A stretch of 64,000 bases of DNA from positions 186,001 to 250,000 of the forward strand of contig JBFWVC010000005.1 of assembly GCA_050246945.1 (NCBI GenBank). Direction: 5' to 3'. Below the pieces are notes generated by a model. The model had not been told where the DNA came from, did not search any database, and saw nothing but the letters and a program-made list of their open reading frames with translations. Positions 1-9,041 of the stretch are shown one piece after another; the first letter of the stretch is position 1, and every line of letters begins with the position of its first letter. This stretch comes from JAEUMD01 sp050246945. Lineage in GTDB: Bacteria; Pseudomonadota; Alphaproteobacteria; Rhizobiales; Hyphomicrobiaceae. The position numbers and the translations under genes were made by a program.

Positions 1-1
1 T

Positions 2-535
2 CCGACGTTCGAAGAGGGCCGAAAGTACCTTTCGCCTGGCCTCTTCGGCCCGTGTGGCTACGGCTTCCCTGCCATCCTCGGCGCCAAGATCGGCAACCCC
101 GACACACCGGTCGTAGGCTTTGCGGGCGACGGCGCTTTTGGTATCTCCATGAATGAGATGACCGCATGCGGACGTGACAGCTGGCCCGCCATCACCATGG
201 TCATCTTCCGCAACTACCAATGGGGAGCCGAGAAGCGCAACACGACGCTGTGGTACAACGACAACTTCGTCGGCACCGAGCTCGACCTCGACGTCAATTA
301 TGCGAAGATCGCGGAAGCCTGCGGCGTCAAGGGCGTGCAGGTACGCTCGATGGATGACCTTCGCGACAAGCTCGCCCAGGCCATCGAAGCGCAAATGCAG
401 CGCAAGGAAACGACATTCATCGAGGTTCTCCTCAACCAGGAGCTCGGCGAGCCCTTCCGCCGCGACGCCATGAAGAAGCCTGTTCCCGTTGCTGGCATCG
501 ATCCATCCGACATGCGTCCGCAACAGCCGCTGTAG
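2..535 (+). CDS. xsc: Sulfoacetaldehyde acetyltransferase, C-terminal part (5' end outside window)
   Basis: This is the C-terminal 177 residues of a ThDP-dependent enzyme. The open frame enters from the left edge and stops at a TAG at 533-535. The ThDP-binding segment GDGAFGISMNEM, the following NYQWGAEKRNTTLW stretch and the ending EPFRRDAMKKPV match what I know of Xsc, which converts sulfoacetaldehyde and phosphate to acetyl phosphate and sulfite in taurine and other C2-sulfonate breakdown. Other acetolactate-synthase-like enzymes are less likely because of that C-terminus. It converges on nasA, with 54 bp between the stops and no clear terminator. Sulfite released here could feed the sulfite reductase encoded further right (inference). 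Confidence 0.85.
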   Translation, partial: PTFEEGRKYLSPGLFGPCGYGFPAILGAKIGNPDTPVVGFAGDGAFGISMNEMTACGRDSWPAITMVIFRNYQWGAEKRNTTLWYNDNFVGTELDLDVNYAKIAEACGVKGVQVRSMDDLRDKLAQAIEAQMQRKETTFIEVLLNQELGEPFRRDAMKKPVPVAGIDPSDMRPQQPL

Positions 536-589
536 AGCTTCACATTGAACCGGCGGCCTGACGACGCAAGATCGCGATCCGCGCGGCGC

Positions 590-3268
590 TCAGGCATCGA
601 CGAGAGACGTCGCGGCGCGAGCTGCCGCGACGATCCTCATGACTTCCGTGCGGCAAGAGCCGCAATTGGTGCCGGCCTTCAAGGCCGCTCCCACCTCGGC
701 AGCGTTCCGGCACTGCCCAGTCTCAACCGCGTCCACAATCTCTTTCGCGCCGACGTCGAAGCATGAGCATACGATCGGGCCGCGATCCGCGACACCATTC
801 CCAGCCCGGCCCGCGAGCAACCTGAAGCGCTGCTCGGGCGCCACCGCATCGCCCAATTGGTCCGCCGCCCAGGCGCGCGATACCGCAACCGGATCGCGGC
901 TTGCGAAAAAGAGACCGACACACCGGTTCTTCTCGAACGCGGCAAACCGGTAATCTCCCTTGCGCGCGTCCTCGTAGGCAAGAAGCTCGACATCACCTCC
1001 CCGTGCCGGATCGAGAATCTCTTGCGCCAGCGCGCGCCATGAGTCTGGTGCGCGACGGCCCGCGAACTCCATCCGTGTGCCATTCTGCGTCGGCGCGGTC
1101 GCGGCATAGTCGAATTGCCGAATGCTCGGCCGCATCCGGGAAACCGCGAACCCGTACCAGGCGGCAGCAAATCGTGTGAGCCTCACCGGCGTGTATTTCA
1201 ACTCCGGCTGCCCTGAAACCGGATCGGCGTTGCCGGCGATGAGTGATCCGACGCGCGCGTGGCGCGCAAGCTGGTCGTTCCAGTGCATCGGCATGAACAC
1301 CGAGCCGCGCCGCTGTTGCTCGCTAACCGCCACTCGAGCCAGAACTTTGCCCAGCGGACTTGAGATTTCGGCAATCATTGCGGGTCGAAGTCCAAGCACC
1401 ATGGCATCGTCGGGATGCACTTCCACAAAAGGCTCCGAGATATGACTCATCAGTCGCGGCGTCTTGGCGGTCCGCGTCATTGTGTGCCACTGGTCGCGAA
1501 TGCGGCCCGTATTCAGAATGAGCGGGAAGGCGCGCTGCGGCCGTGTCGCCGCTGGCCGATAGGGTGTCGAGACGAACCGCGCCCGCCGGTCGGGTGTAAA
1601 GAACCCACCCTCGGCAAAGAACCGCTTCTCGCCGCTTGGCAGCCCCGCCGGCTGGGGCCATTGGAACGGTGCGAGGATCTCGTAGGCTTCCGCATCGATG
1701 CCTGCATGGGCGGAGATGTCGAGGTCGCGCGCTCCATCGTTGCTGTATCCGGTGAGCGCCGCGTATTCGGCGAAGATATCGCCCGCACCCCGGTACGAGA
1801 AGGCTGCACCGTGCCCCAGCCTGCGCGCGACTTCGGCGATCTGCCACCAGTCCGGCCGCGCAAGACCCGGCGGATCGAGGAACGCCCGCTGCCGTGAGAT
1901 GCGCCGTTCCGAATTCGTCACCGTGCCGTCCTTCTCGCCCCATGCTGTTGCCGGCAGCAGCACGTCGGCATGGACAGTTGTATCCGTATCCTCGACCACG
2001 TCAGACACAACCACGAACGGACAAGCCTCGAGCGCGCGGCGCACGAGATCAGCGTCCGGCAGGCTGTCGACCGGATTGGTCGCCACGATCCACAGCGCCT
2101 TTATGCGCCCGTCTGCGACCGCACCGAACAGATCGACCGCCTTGAGGCCCGCGGAATTCGGCAATCGGTCCGTCTGCCAGAAATCGGCAACGATGGCGCG
2201 ATGCGCTTCGTTCTCTATCTCCATGTGCGCGGCAAGCATGTTGGCAAGTCCACCCGCCTCGCGACCGCCCATGGCATTGGGTTGACCGGTGACCGAGAAG
2301 GGCCCCATCCCCGGTTTGCCGATCCGACCTGTCGCCAGATGACAGTTGATGATTGCGTTGACCTTGTCGGTGCCTGCCGACGACTGGTTGACACCCTGGC
2401 TGTAGACAGTGACGACACGCTCCGTATCGGCAAACATCTGATAGAAATCGTAGAGTTCGGCGCGCGCGAGTCCTGTGATCTTTGCAATATCTTCGATCTC
2501 CAGTCGCCCGGCCTCTGCCAGCGCGGTGTCCAGATTCGTCGTGTAGTTGACGACATACTCCCTGTCGAATGCGCCGGCATAACCTAAAGACGCGAATAGC
2601 CCATTGAACAACGCCACATCGGTTCCAGGTGCGATCGCCAGATGCAGATCGGCAATCTCACACGTCATCGTACGGCGCGGATCGACAACCACGACCCGCG
2701 TCCCGCGAGCCTCCTTCGCTGCCGCCAGCCTCTGGAATAGCACCGGGTGACACCATGCCAGATTGGAACCGACCAGAACGACGAGGTCGGCTTCCTCCAG
2801 ATCGCGGTACACGCCAGGAACGGTATCGGAGCCGAACGCTCGCTTGTGCCCAGCAACCGACGACGCCATGCAAAGTCGCGAATTCGTATCGATGTTGGCC
2901 GTGCCGATGAACCCCTTCATCAGCTTGTTGGCTACGTAGTAGTCTTCCGTCAGAATCTGACCCGAGACGTACATCGCAACGCTGTCCGGACCAAAGCTCG
3001 CAGCAGTGTCCCTGAAGCGCTCCGCCACGAGATCGAGAGCTTCGTCCCAGGTCGCCTCTCGCCCCCCGATCCGTGGCACGAGCAGACGCCCGTCCACAGA
3101 CAACGTCTCGCCGAGTGCCGAACCCTTGGAGCACAATCGCCCGAAGTTCGCCGGATGCTCCGGATCTCCTTTGATCTCCGCCGTACCGTCGGCTTTCGGC
3201 CGAGCGAGCACACCGCAACCGACGCCGCAATAGGGGCATGTCGTCTTCGTCCACGTGTCGCCTGCCAT
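590..3268 (-). CDS. nasA: Assimilatory nitrate reductase catalytic subunit
   Basis: The 892-aa protein is a cytoplasmic molybdopterin-guanine-dinucleotide nitrate reductase that reduces nitrate to nitrite. The N-terminus has the [4Fe-4S] ligand set C11, C14, C18 and C46, followed by the molybdopterin oxidoreductase fold and the MopB-CT domain. The last 60 residues form a BFD-like [2Fe-2S] domain (CSCF ... NCGSC), typical of NasA and absent from periplasmic NapA; there is no Tat signal. The start ATG has a GAGGACGGC ribosome site and lies 7 bp after the nirD stop, so it is the last gene of the nrt-nir-nas operon. No separate NAD(P)H or FAD reductase subunit is visible next to it; the electron donor could be a flavodoxin or ferredoxin, or an unlinked NasB-type subunit. 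Confidence 0.93.
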   Translation of the reverse strand: MAGDTWTKTTCPYCGVGCGVLARPKADGTAEIKGDPEHPANFGRLCSKGSALGETLSVDGRLLVPRIGGREATWDEALDLVAERFRDTAASFGPDSVAMYVSGQILTEDYYVANKLMKGFIGTANIDTNSRLCMASSVAGHKRAFGSDTVPGVYRDLEEADLVVLVGSNLAWCHPVLFQRLAAAKEARGTRVVVVDPRRTMTCEIADLHLAIAPGTDVALFNGLFASLGYAGAFDREYVVNYTTNLDTALAEAGRLEIEDIAKITGLARAELYDFYQMFADTERVVTVYSQGVNQSSAGTDKVNAIINCHLATGRIGKPGMGPFSVTGQPNAMGGREAGGLANMLAAHMEIENEAHRAIVADFWQTDRLPNSAGLKAVDLFGAVADGRIKALWIVATNPVDSLPDADLVRRALEACPFVVVSDVVEDTDTTVHADVLLPATAWGEKDGTVTNSERRISRQRAFLDPPGLARPDWWQIAEVARRLGHGAAFSYRGAGDIFAEYAALTGYSNDGARDLDISAHAGIDAEAYEILAPFQWPQPAGLPSGEKRFFAEGGFFTPDRRARFVSTPYRPAATRPQRAFPLILNTGRIRDQWHTMTRTAKTPRLMSHISEPFVEVHPDDAMVLGLRPAMIAEISSPLGKVLARVAVSEQQRRGSVFMPMHWNDQLARHARVGSLIAGNADPVSGQPELKYTPVRLTRFAAAWYGFAVSRMRPSIRQFDYAATAPTQNGTRMEFAGRRAPDSWRALAQEILDPARGGDVELLAYEDARKGDYRFAAFEKNRCVGLFFASRDPVAVSRAWAADQLGDAVAPEQRFRLLAGRAGNGVADRGPIVCSCFDVGAKEIVDAVETGQCRNAAEVGAALKAGTNCGSCRTEVMRIVAAARAATSLVDA

Positions 3269-3275
3269 GCCGTCC

Positions 3276-3623
3276 TCACGCGACGTCTCTGGCGCTCAAT
3301 GCGGTACCGTCGATGAAGATGCGCCCTTGCTCGACCCGCACGCCATACGTCTTCACCTGCCCCTCGTCCGCTCCCATTGCCGAGCCGCTTTCAAGTTTGA
3401 TGACCCAGTTGTGCAACGGGCAGGTCACCGACGCCCCGTGAACGATGCCTTGGCTGAGCGGACCACCCTTGTGCGGGCACTTGTCGTCGAGCGCGAACAC
3501 GTCGTCCTCAGCGGTGCGGAACACGGCGACGCAGCCAACCCGCGTCTTCAGAACGCGCGCGCCTTGCCTCGGCACGTCTTCGAGCGCTCCGATCTCGATC
3601 CACGTCTTCTCCATCATGGTCAT
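3276..3623 (-). CDS. nirD: Nitrite reductase [NAD(P)H] small subunit (Rieske type)
   Basis: This 115-aa protein is the small subunit of the cytoplasmic NADH-dependent assimilatory nitrite reductase. Its start codon overlaps the nirB stop as ATGA at 3620-3623, so the two are translationally coupled. A longer open frame in the same phase runs further upstream but only by reading through nirB in another frame. It keeps a complete Rieske ligand set (C49, H51, C68, H71, in CPHKGGPL and CPLHNW), unlike enterobacterial NirD, which I recall lacking the cluster. It probably carries a [2Fe-2S] cluster that passes electrons within NirBD. Confidence 0.92.
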   Translation of the reverse strand: MTMMEKTWIEIGALEDVPRQGARVLKTRVGCVAVFRTAEDDVFALDDKCPHKGGPLSQGIVHGASVTCPLHNWVIKLESGSAMGADEGQVKTYGVRVEQGRIFIDGTALSARDVA

Positions 3624-6088
3624 TCGGCCGCCTCCGCAACGGTGAGATCGCGAATTGGCGCGAACTCGTGAGCATCCTTGCCTTGTGCGCGCTCCGCCCA
3701 AGGGTCTACCTGCGCAAACTTTTGCGACAGCACGAACCTGTCGAGCAGCGCCTTGCGTTTGACGAGGTCGTCGACAACGTGCGCCTTGATGCTGTCGTTC
3801 CCGACTCGCTTGGCCCACTTGTAGATGCGCTCCAGGTAGCGCCCCTGTTCGCGATAAAGTTGGATCAGCGCCGCTGTCACCTCGACCGCTTCCTCCTGCG
3901 TTGCGACATGGCACAGCACCTCCGTACCCTTGATATCGAGGCCTGCCGCACCGGCAAAGTGGATCTCGTAGCCGCTGTCGACGCAGATCACGCCAACATC
4001 CTTGCACGTTGCTTCCGCGCAGTTCCTGGGGCAGCCCGAGACAGCCAGCTTCACTTTCGCAGGCGTCCACGAACCCCACAGGAACTTCTCAAGCTTAACT
4101 CCGAGCCCCGTCGAATCCTGCGTCCCGAACCGGCACCATTCCTTGCCGACGCAGGTCTTCACAGTTCTCAATCCCTTGGCGTAGGCCGCGCCGGATACGA
4201 GACCTGCCTTGTTGAGATCGGCCCAGACCGCCGGCAGGTCCTCCTTGGACACGCCGAGCATGTCGATGCGCTGCCCGCCGGTCACCTTGACGGTCGGTAT
4301 CTTGAACTTTTCGACGACGTCGGCGATCGCGCGCAGCTCTCCTGCTGTCGTCAGACCGCCCCACATGCGCGGCACGACCGAGAACCGGCCGTCCTTCTGG
4401 ATGTTCGCGTGCACGCGCTCGTTGATGAAGCGCGACTGCTGATCGTCCTGGTACTCGCCCGGCCATGTCGCGAGCATGTAGTAGTTGAGCGCCGGCCGGC
4501 ACTTGGCACAGCCGCCGGAACTCGTCCATTCAAGTTCCTGCATCAACTGCGGGATGCTCTTGAGCGATTTGGCGACGATGAGTCGGCGCACATCGTCATG
4601 GCCGAGTTCCGTGCAGCCGCACATGGGTTGCACTGCCGCCGGATTGTACGAGCCGCCGAGCGTGATCTGCAGGAGCTGCTCGACGAGGCCGGAACACGTG
4701 CCGCACGACGCAGACGCCTTGGTGTGGGCGCGCACATCGTCCAGAGACGTTAATCCCTTTTCCGATATGGCGCTGACGATACGCCCCTTGCAGATGCCGT
4801 TGCAGCCGCAGATTTCCGCATCATCCGGCAATGCTGCAACGGCCGCCGTAGGGTCCAGCGGCGATCCTCCCGCATAGCCCTGACCGAAGATCAGCGTCTC
4901 ACGCAGCTCGGCTACATCCGTGCCCCGCTTGATGAGATCAAAGAACCAGGCGCCATCCGACGTCTCACCGTACATGACGACACCGATCAGCGTACTGTCC
5001 TTGATGACGAGTCGCTTGTAGACGCTGCGCGCTGCATCTCTCAGGACGATCTCCTCACGATCGGGGGCATCGGCGAAATCGCCGGCGGAGAAGAGATTGA
5101 TGCCTGTGACCTTGAGTTTCGTCGCCGTGGCACTCGGATGAAAGGCCGCATCGACCTCTCCGGCAAGCTGTGCTGCCACAACGTTGGCCATCTCATAGAG
5201 CGGAGCGACGAGCCCGAAGACCTGGCCGGACGCTTCCGCACATTCGCCCAATGCAAAGATATCGGGGTCGTTCGTGCGCATGTCGGGCGACACGACAATG
5301 CCGCGATTGACTGCAAGCCCCGCCTCCTTCGCGATACCTGCATTGGGGCGTATCCCGACCGCCATGACCACCATTTCACACGGGATTTCCGTGCCGTCAT
5401 CGAGCCGCACCGCTTTGACGCGCGGTGGGCCGACGACCGGGTCGCTTCCAACGATCTCGTGCGTGTTTGCCTTGGTAATTACGCTGATGCCGCGAGATTC
5501 CACCGCAGTCTTCAGGAGATACCCGGCCGCTGGGTCGAGCTGCCGCTCCATCAGCGTGGGCATCAGATGCAGAACGGTAACGTCCATGCCCTGCTCGCTC
5601 AGTCCCGCGGCGGCCTCAAGGCCCAGCAGACCGCCGCCGATCACGACCGCGCGTCCGCCGGACTTCGCTGCAAGCAGCATCGCGTTGACATCGTCGAGGT
5701 CGCGATAGGTCAACACGCCGGCAAGCTTGTGTCCCGGAACCGGAATGACGATCGGAAGAGAGCCGGTTGCAATCATGAGCTTGTCGTAAGGCACGATGAC
5801 GCCGTGCTCGGACGTGACCGTCTTCGCCGTCCTGTCGATCTGCGTAACCTTGTGCCCCTTATAGAGCGTCACGCCATGCTCGACATACCAACCATCGCCA
5901 TGGATCACGATCTCTTCGAACGATTTCTCGCCAGACAGGATCGGCGACAACATGATGCGGTCGTAGTTGACGCGCGGCTCGGCATTGAAAATCGTCACCT
6001 CGTAGGCATCCGGCGCCTTCTCGAATAGCCTCTCCAGCGCACGACCAGGCGCCATGCCGTTGCCGATCACAACGAGTTTCTGCTTCAT
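3620..6088 (-). CDS. nirB: Nitrite reductase [NAD(P)H] large subunit
   Basis: The 822-aa siroheme enzyme reduces nitrite to ammonium using NAD(P)H. In order it shows an FAD/NAD(P)H-binding pyridine nucleotide-disulfide oxidoreductase domain (VIGNGMAPG at the start, VVIGGGLLGLEAA near 150), two BFD-like [2Fe-2S] segments (CGCNGICKG and CGTCSG; GGCAKCRP) and the nitrite/sulfite reductase half-domains with siroheme/[4Fe-4S] cysteines (CVGKEWC and CPRNC). I chose the ATG at 6088 because GGGAG lies 8 nt upstream. The ATG at 6106 overlaps the nrtCD stop as ATGA but has no ribosome site and would add six residues before the Rossmann strand. Confidence 0.94.
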   Translation of the reverse strand: MKQKLVVIGNGMAPGRALERLFEKAPDAYEVTIFNAEPRVNYDRIMLSPILSGEKSFEEIVIHGDGWYVEHGVTLYKGHKVTQIDRTAKTVTSEHGVIVPYDKLMIATGSLPIVIPVPGHKLAGVLTYRDLDDVNAMLLAAKSGGRAVVIGGGLLGLEAAAGLSEQGMDVTVLHLMPTLMERQLDPAAGYLLKTAVESRGISVITKANTHEIVGSDPVVGPPRVKAVRLDDGTEIPCEMVVMAVGIRPNAGIAKEAGLAVNRGIVVSPDMRTNDPDIFALGECAEASGQVFGLVAPLYEMANVVAAQLAGEVDAAFHPSATATKLKVTGINLFSAGDFADAPDREEIVLRDAARSVYKRLVIKDSTLIGVVMYGETSDGAWFFDLIKRGTDVAELRETLIFGQGYAGGSPLDPTAAVAALPDDAEICGCNGICKGRIVSAISEKGLTSLDDVRAHTKASASCGTCSGLVEQLLQITLGGSYNPAAVQPMCGCTELGHDDVRRLIVAKSLKSIPQLMQELEWTSSGGCAKCRPALNYYMLATWPGEYQDDQQSRFINERVHANIQKDGRFSVVPRMWGGLTTAGELRAIADVVEKFKIPTVKVTGGQRIDMLGVSKEDLPAVWADLNKAGLVSGAAYAKGLRTVKTCVGKEWCRFGTQDSTGLGVKLEKFLWGSWTPAKVKLAVSGCPRNCAEATCKDVGVICVDSGYEIHFAGAAGLDIKGTEVLCHVATQEEAVEVTAALIQLYREQGRYLERIYKWAKRVGNDSIKAHVVDDLVKRKALLDRFVLSQKFAQVDPWAERAQGKDAHEFAPIRDLTVAEAAE

Positions 6089-6105
6089 TGCTTCATCTCC
6101 CTGCA

Positions 6106-7860
6106 TCAGGCAGCGGCGCTGCTATGGGGGGGGCTTGCACTGGGGCTGGATCGCTTTGCCTTGATTGCCGCAATCGCCTCCGGTGTCGGATTGGCTCCGC
6201 CCTCGTACGCCTCCAGGAATTCCAGAAGTTCTTCGCGATAGGCGTAGTAGTCGGGATGCTCCAGCAATGCTGTGCGTGTGCGCGGCCGCGGCAGCTTCAC
6301 ATCCATGATGTTGCCGATCGTCGCATTGGGTCCGTTCGACATCATGACGACTCTGTCGGCGAGCAGGATCGCCTCGTCGACGTCGTGCGTGACGCATATC
6401 GCCGTCACCTGGGTGCGACTCCAGACCTCCATTAACACGTCCTGCAGCTCCCACCGTGTCAGGCTGTCGAGCATGCCGAACGGCTCGTCCAGCAACAGGA
6501 GCTTCGGCGAGAGCGCGAACGCGCGGGCGATGCCGACGCGCTGCCGCATCCCGTTCGACATATCCGATGCAAGCTTGTCCATCGCATCACCGAGACCGAC
6601 TCGATCGAGATAGTATTCGACGATCTCCTCGCGCTCCGCCTTGCCCGCATGGGGATACACTCGGTCCACCCCGAGCCCGACGTTGTCACGCGCTGTGAGC
6701 CACGGGAACAGGGATGGCGCCTGGAACACGACGGCGCGGTCCGGCCCCGCCATCGTCACCTCCTTGCCGTCCAGGATTATGCCGCCGCCAGAGATCTCGT
6801 TGAGCCCTGCCGCCATCGACAGGACCGTTGACTTGCCGCAACCCGAGTGACCGATCAGGGAAATGAACTCGCCCTTGCGGACCTTCAGGTCGAATTTCTC
6901 CACCACGGTGAGTGGGCCCTTCGGCGTTGTGTAGATCTTGTCGAGCTGAGTGAACTCAAGATAGCGCTCCTCGTTGTGCGCGGTCGACGCCTCCACATAT
7001 GCCTTGGGGAGACGCTCGCGCCGCGACTTCAACGTGATCGGCGTCACGTTGGGCAGCTGAAGCTTCTCATCCGAGCGGGACGCACGCCCCGCCGCAATCT
7101 GCGTAAGATACGCGGTGATGTCGTGCCGCAGCGCCTTGAATGCGTCGAGTTCGCTCAAAGTCGCATGATCCCGCGGCCGCGGCAGATCGACCTTGAACTC
7201 GCGACCAAGCCTGGCGTTCGGGCCCGGCATGAGCGGGATGATGCGGTCAGCCAGAAGGATCGCCTCGTCCACATCATTGGTGATGAGCACCACGGTGCGC
7301 TTGTCCTCGTTCCAGATGCGTTCGATCTCGCCTTGAAGCTTCGAACGCGTCAGAGCGTCGAGTGCGGACAATGGTTCGTCGAGAAGCAGGATCTCCGGAT
7401 TCATGGCAAGTGCCCGCGCCACTGATACGCGTTGACGCATGCCGCCTGACAATTCTGCTGGGCGCCGGTCCACGGCATGCGCCAGTCCCACGAGATCGAT
7501 GTAACGCAGAGTGCGCGCCTTGCGCTCCGCCCGGCTCTCGCCCTTGAAAACTTCGTCGACCGCCAGCGCCACGTTTCCATAAACCGTCAGCCACGGCAGC
7601 AGCGAGTAGGATTGGAAAACGATCCCTCTGTCTGGACCAGGCTCGGTGATCGGCACACCCTTCAGCAGTACCTCACCGCGATCGGGCGCCATGAGACCGG
7701 CGATCGTCGATATCAGCGTCGTCTTGCCGGAGCCAGAGAACCCCACGATGGCGATGAACTCGCCTTCGTTCACCGCCAGATTGATGTCGCCGAGTACATC
7801 GGTCTTCTGCTCGCCATGCCCGTAGGACTTGGCAACGCCCTTCAGCTCGAGAAATGCCAT
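6106..7860 (-). CDS. Nitrate ABC transporter ATPase, two ATP-binding domains fused (NrtC/NrtD-like)
   Basis: This 584-aa protein contains two complete ABC ATPase cassettes in one chain, energising nitrate uptake with NrtB. Domain 1 has Walker A GFSGSGKTT (40-48), signature LSGGMRQR (137-144) and Walker B LLLDEP (158-163). Domain 2 has Walker A GHSGCGKST (337-345), the variant signature MSNGMRQR (434-441) and LLLLDEP near 455. The switch histidine is present in domain 2 (CVTHDVDEA) but replaced by Asn in domain 1 (LITNDVDEA), so the two sites are probably not equivalent. The cyanobacterial NrtC has a C-terminal solute-binding-like domain, which is missing here; the closest description is a fused NrtC-ATPase plus NrtD. 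The ATG at 7860 lies 13 bp after the nrtB stop. Confidence 0.88.
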   Translation of the reverse strand: MAFLELKGVAKSYGHGEQKTDVLGDINLAVNEGEFIAIVGFSGSGKTTLISTIAGLMAPDRGEVLLKGVPITEPGPDRGIVFQSYSLLPWLTVYGNVALAVDEVFKGESRAERKARTLRYIDLVGLAHAVDRRPAELSGGMRQRVSVARALAMNPEILLLDEPLSALDALTRSKLQGEIERIWNEDKRTVVLITNDVDEAILLADRIIPLMPGPNARLGREFKVDLPRPRDHATLSELDAFKALRHDITAYLTQIAAGRASRSDEKLQLPNVTPITLKSRRERLPKAYVEASTAHNEERYLEFTQLDKIYTTPKGPLTVVEKFDLKVRKGEFISLIGHSGCGKSTVLSMAAGLNEISGGGIILDGKEVTMAGPDRAVVFQAPSLFPWLTARDNVGLGVDRVYPHAGKAEREEIVEYYLDRVGLGDAMDKLASDMSNGMRQRVGIARAFALSPKLLLLDEPFGMLDSLTRWELQDVLMEVWSRTQVTAICVTHDVDEAILLADRVVMMSNGPNATIGNIMDVKLPRPRTRTALLEHPDYYAYREELLEFLEAYEGGANPTPEAIAAIKAKRSSPSASPPHSSAAA

Positions 7861-7873
7861 GTGCCTCACTCCC

Positions 7874-8962
7874 TCAACGATTGGCCGAGTAGGTGAACGC
7901 CGACTGGAGCGCATACATGACCCTGTCGAGAAGGAAGCCGATGACGCCGATGGCGAGGACGGCAACCATGATCTTGGCCAGAGACTGCGACGATCCGTTC
8001 TGGAACTCGTCCCAGACGAATTTTCCGAGACCGGGGTTCTGCGCCAGCATCTCCGCAGCGATCAGAACCATCCAACCGACGCCCAGCGACAGGCGCAGGC
8101 CGGTAAAGATCAGCGGCAGGGCCGAAGGCAATACCAGCTTGGTGATGGTGCGGCTGGTCGGCAGGCGAAGCACGCGACCCACGTTGAGCAGATCCTTGTC
8201 GATCGAGGCGACGCCCAGCGCCGTATTGATGAGCGTCGGCCACAGCGAGCATAGCGTCACCGTGATTGCGGAAATGACGAGCGACTTCGGCAGCCAGTCG
8301 GACGTATCGACGTAAAGTGCCGACACGACCATCGTCACGATCGGAAGCCAGGCCAGCGGCGACACAGGCTTGAAGATCTGAATGAGGGGATTGAGGGCCC
8401 CGTTAACAGTCGGAAAGAGACCGCACATGATGCCGAGCGGAATGGCCAGTGCCGCGCCGATCAGGAAGCCCAGCGCAACCGTCTCCAGGCTCGTATAGAT
8501 CTGATCGACAAACGTCGTCTTGCCGGTATAGCTGCGGTGCTTCACGAGATCGGCCTTGCCGTCGGCGACAAGCTTTGCGTTTCGCGCGTCCTGGCGCTCG
8601 TAGAATGCAGCCTCCTTTTCACGCTCTGCCAGGTGATCGGAGTAGAGATTGCCGGCCTGCTGCCAAACCTGCATGGGCCCGGGCACGGCTCCCAGAGAGG
8701 TCTCCACCTTCGGTGCCGCCCACGCCCACAGGCCGAGAAACACGCAGATACCGAGCAGCGGCACGACCAGCTGCTGCCAAAGCGCCTTCATCTGCGTCTT
8801 GGGGCTGTCGCCAGCCGCGATCTTCAAGAGCGCCACCAGGAACCCGAGCCCGAACACGTTGAGCGTGCCGCTTGCCTTGTTGATCCAGTGATGCATCTGC
8901 TGGCGTCGCGCCTCGCGTTTCTCATTCCGCTTCAAGTCGACGAATTCGGTTGCCGTGCTCAT
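7874..8962 (-). CDS. nrtB: Nitrate ABC transporter permease
   Basis: The 362-aa inner-membrane protein is the permease of the nitrate importer. It shows a long cytoplasmic N-terminus, a first hydrophobic segment (LVVPLLGICVFLGLWAWAA), a large hydrophilic loop containing KAxLVxxGxxD-like charged sequence, and a C-terminal binding-protein-dependent transport domain with several membrane segments and an EAA-type loop (VLRLPTSRTITKLVLPSALP). The ATG has an AAAGGGAATGAGGC ribosome site. The inserted loop between the first segment and the core is typical of NrtB/TauC/SsuC-class permeases; the operon context decides for nitrate. Confidence 0.9.
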   Translation of the reverse strand: MSTATEFVDLKRNEKREARRQQMHHWINKASGTLNVFGLGFLVALLKIAAGDSPKTQMKALWQQLVVPLLGICVFLGLWAWAAPKVETSLGAVPGPMQVWQQAGNLYSDHLAEREKEAAFYERQDARNAKLVADGKADLVKHRSYTGKTTFVDQIYTSLETVALGFLIGAALAIPLGIMCGLFPTVNGALNPLIQIFKPVSPLAWLPIVTMVVSALYVDTSDWLPKSLVISAITVTLCSLWPTLINTALGVASIDKDLLNVGRVLRLPTSRTITKLVLPSALPLIFTGLRLSLGVGWMVLIAAEMLAQNPGLGKFVWDEFQNGSSQSLAKIMVAVLAIGVIGFLLDRVMYALQSAFTYSANR

Positions 8963-9041
8963 GCCTCATTCCCTTTGACCGGTATCGTTCCTGTTCGATG
9001 GCTGGGGAGCGCTGCAGCGCTCCCCAGAAGTTGCAATCGCT

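Noticed and set aside
6089..6106. nirB start at 6106 overlapping the nrtCD stop
   Set aside because: The ATGA overlap is attractive, but there is no ribosome site before it, while GGGAG lies 8 nt before ATG 6088, which begins the conserved Rossmann strand.
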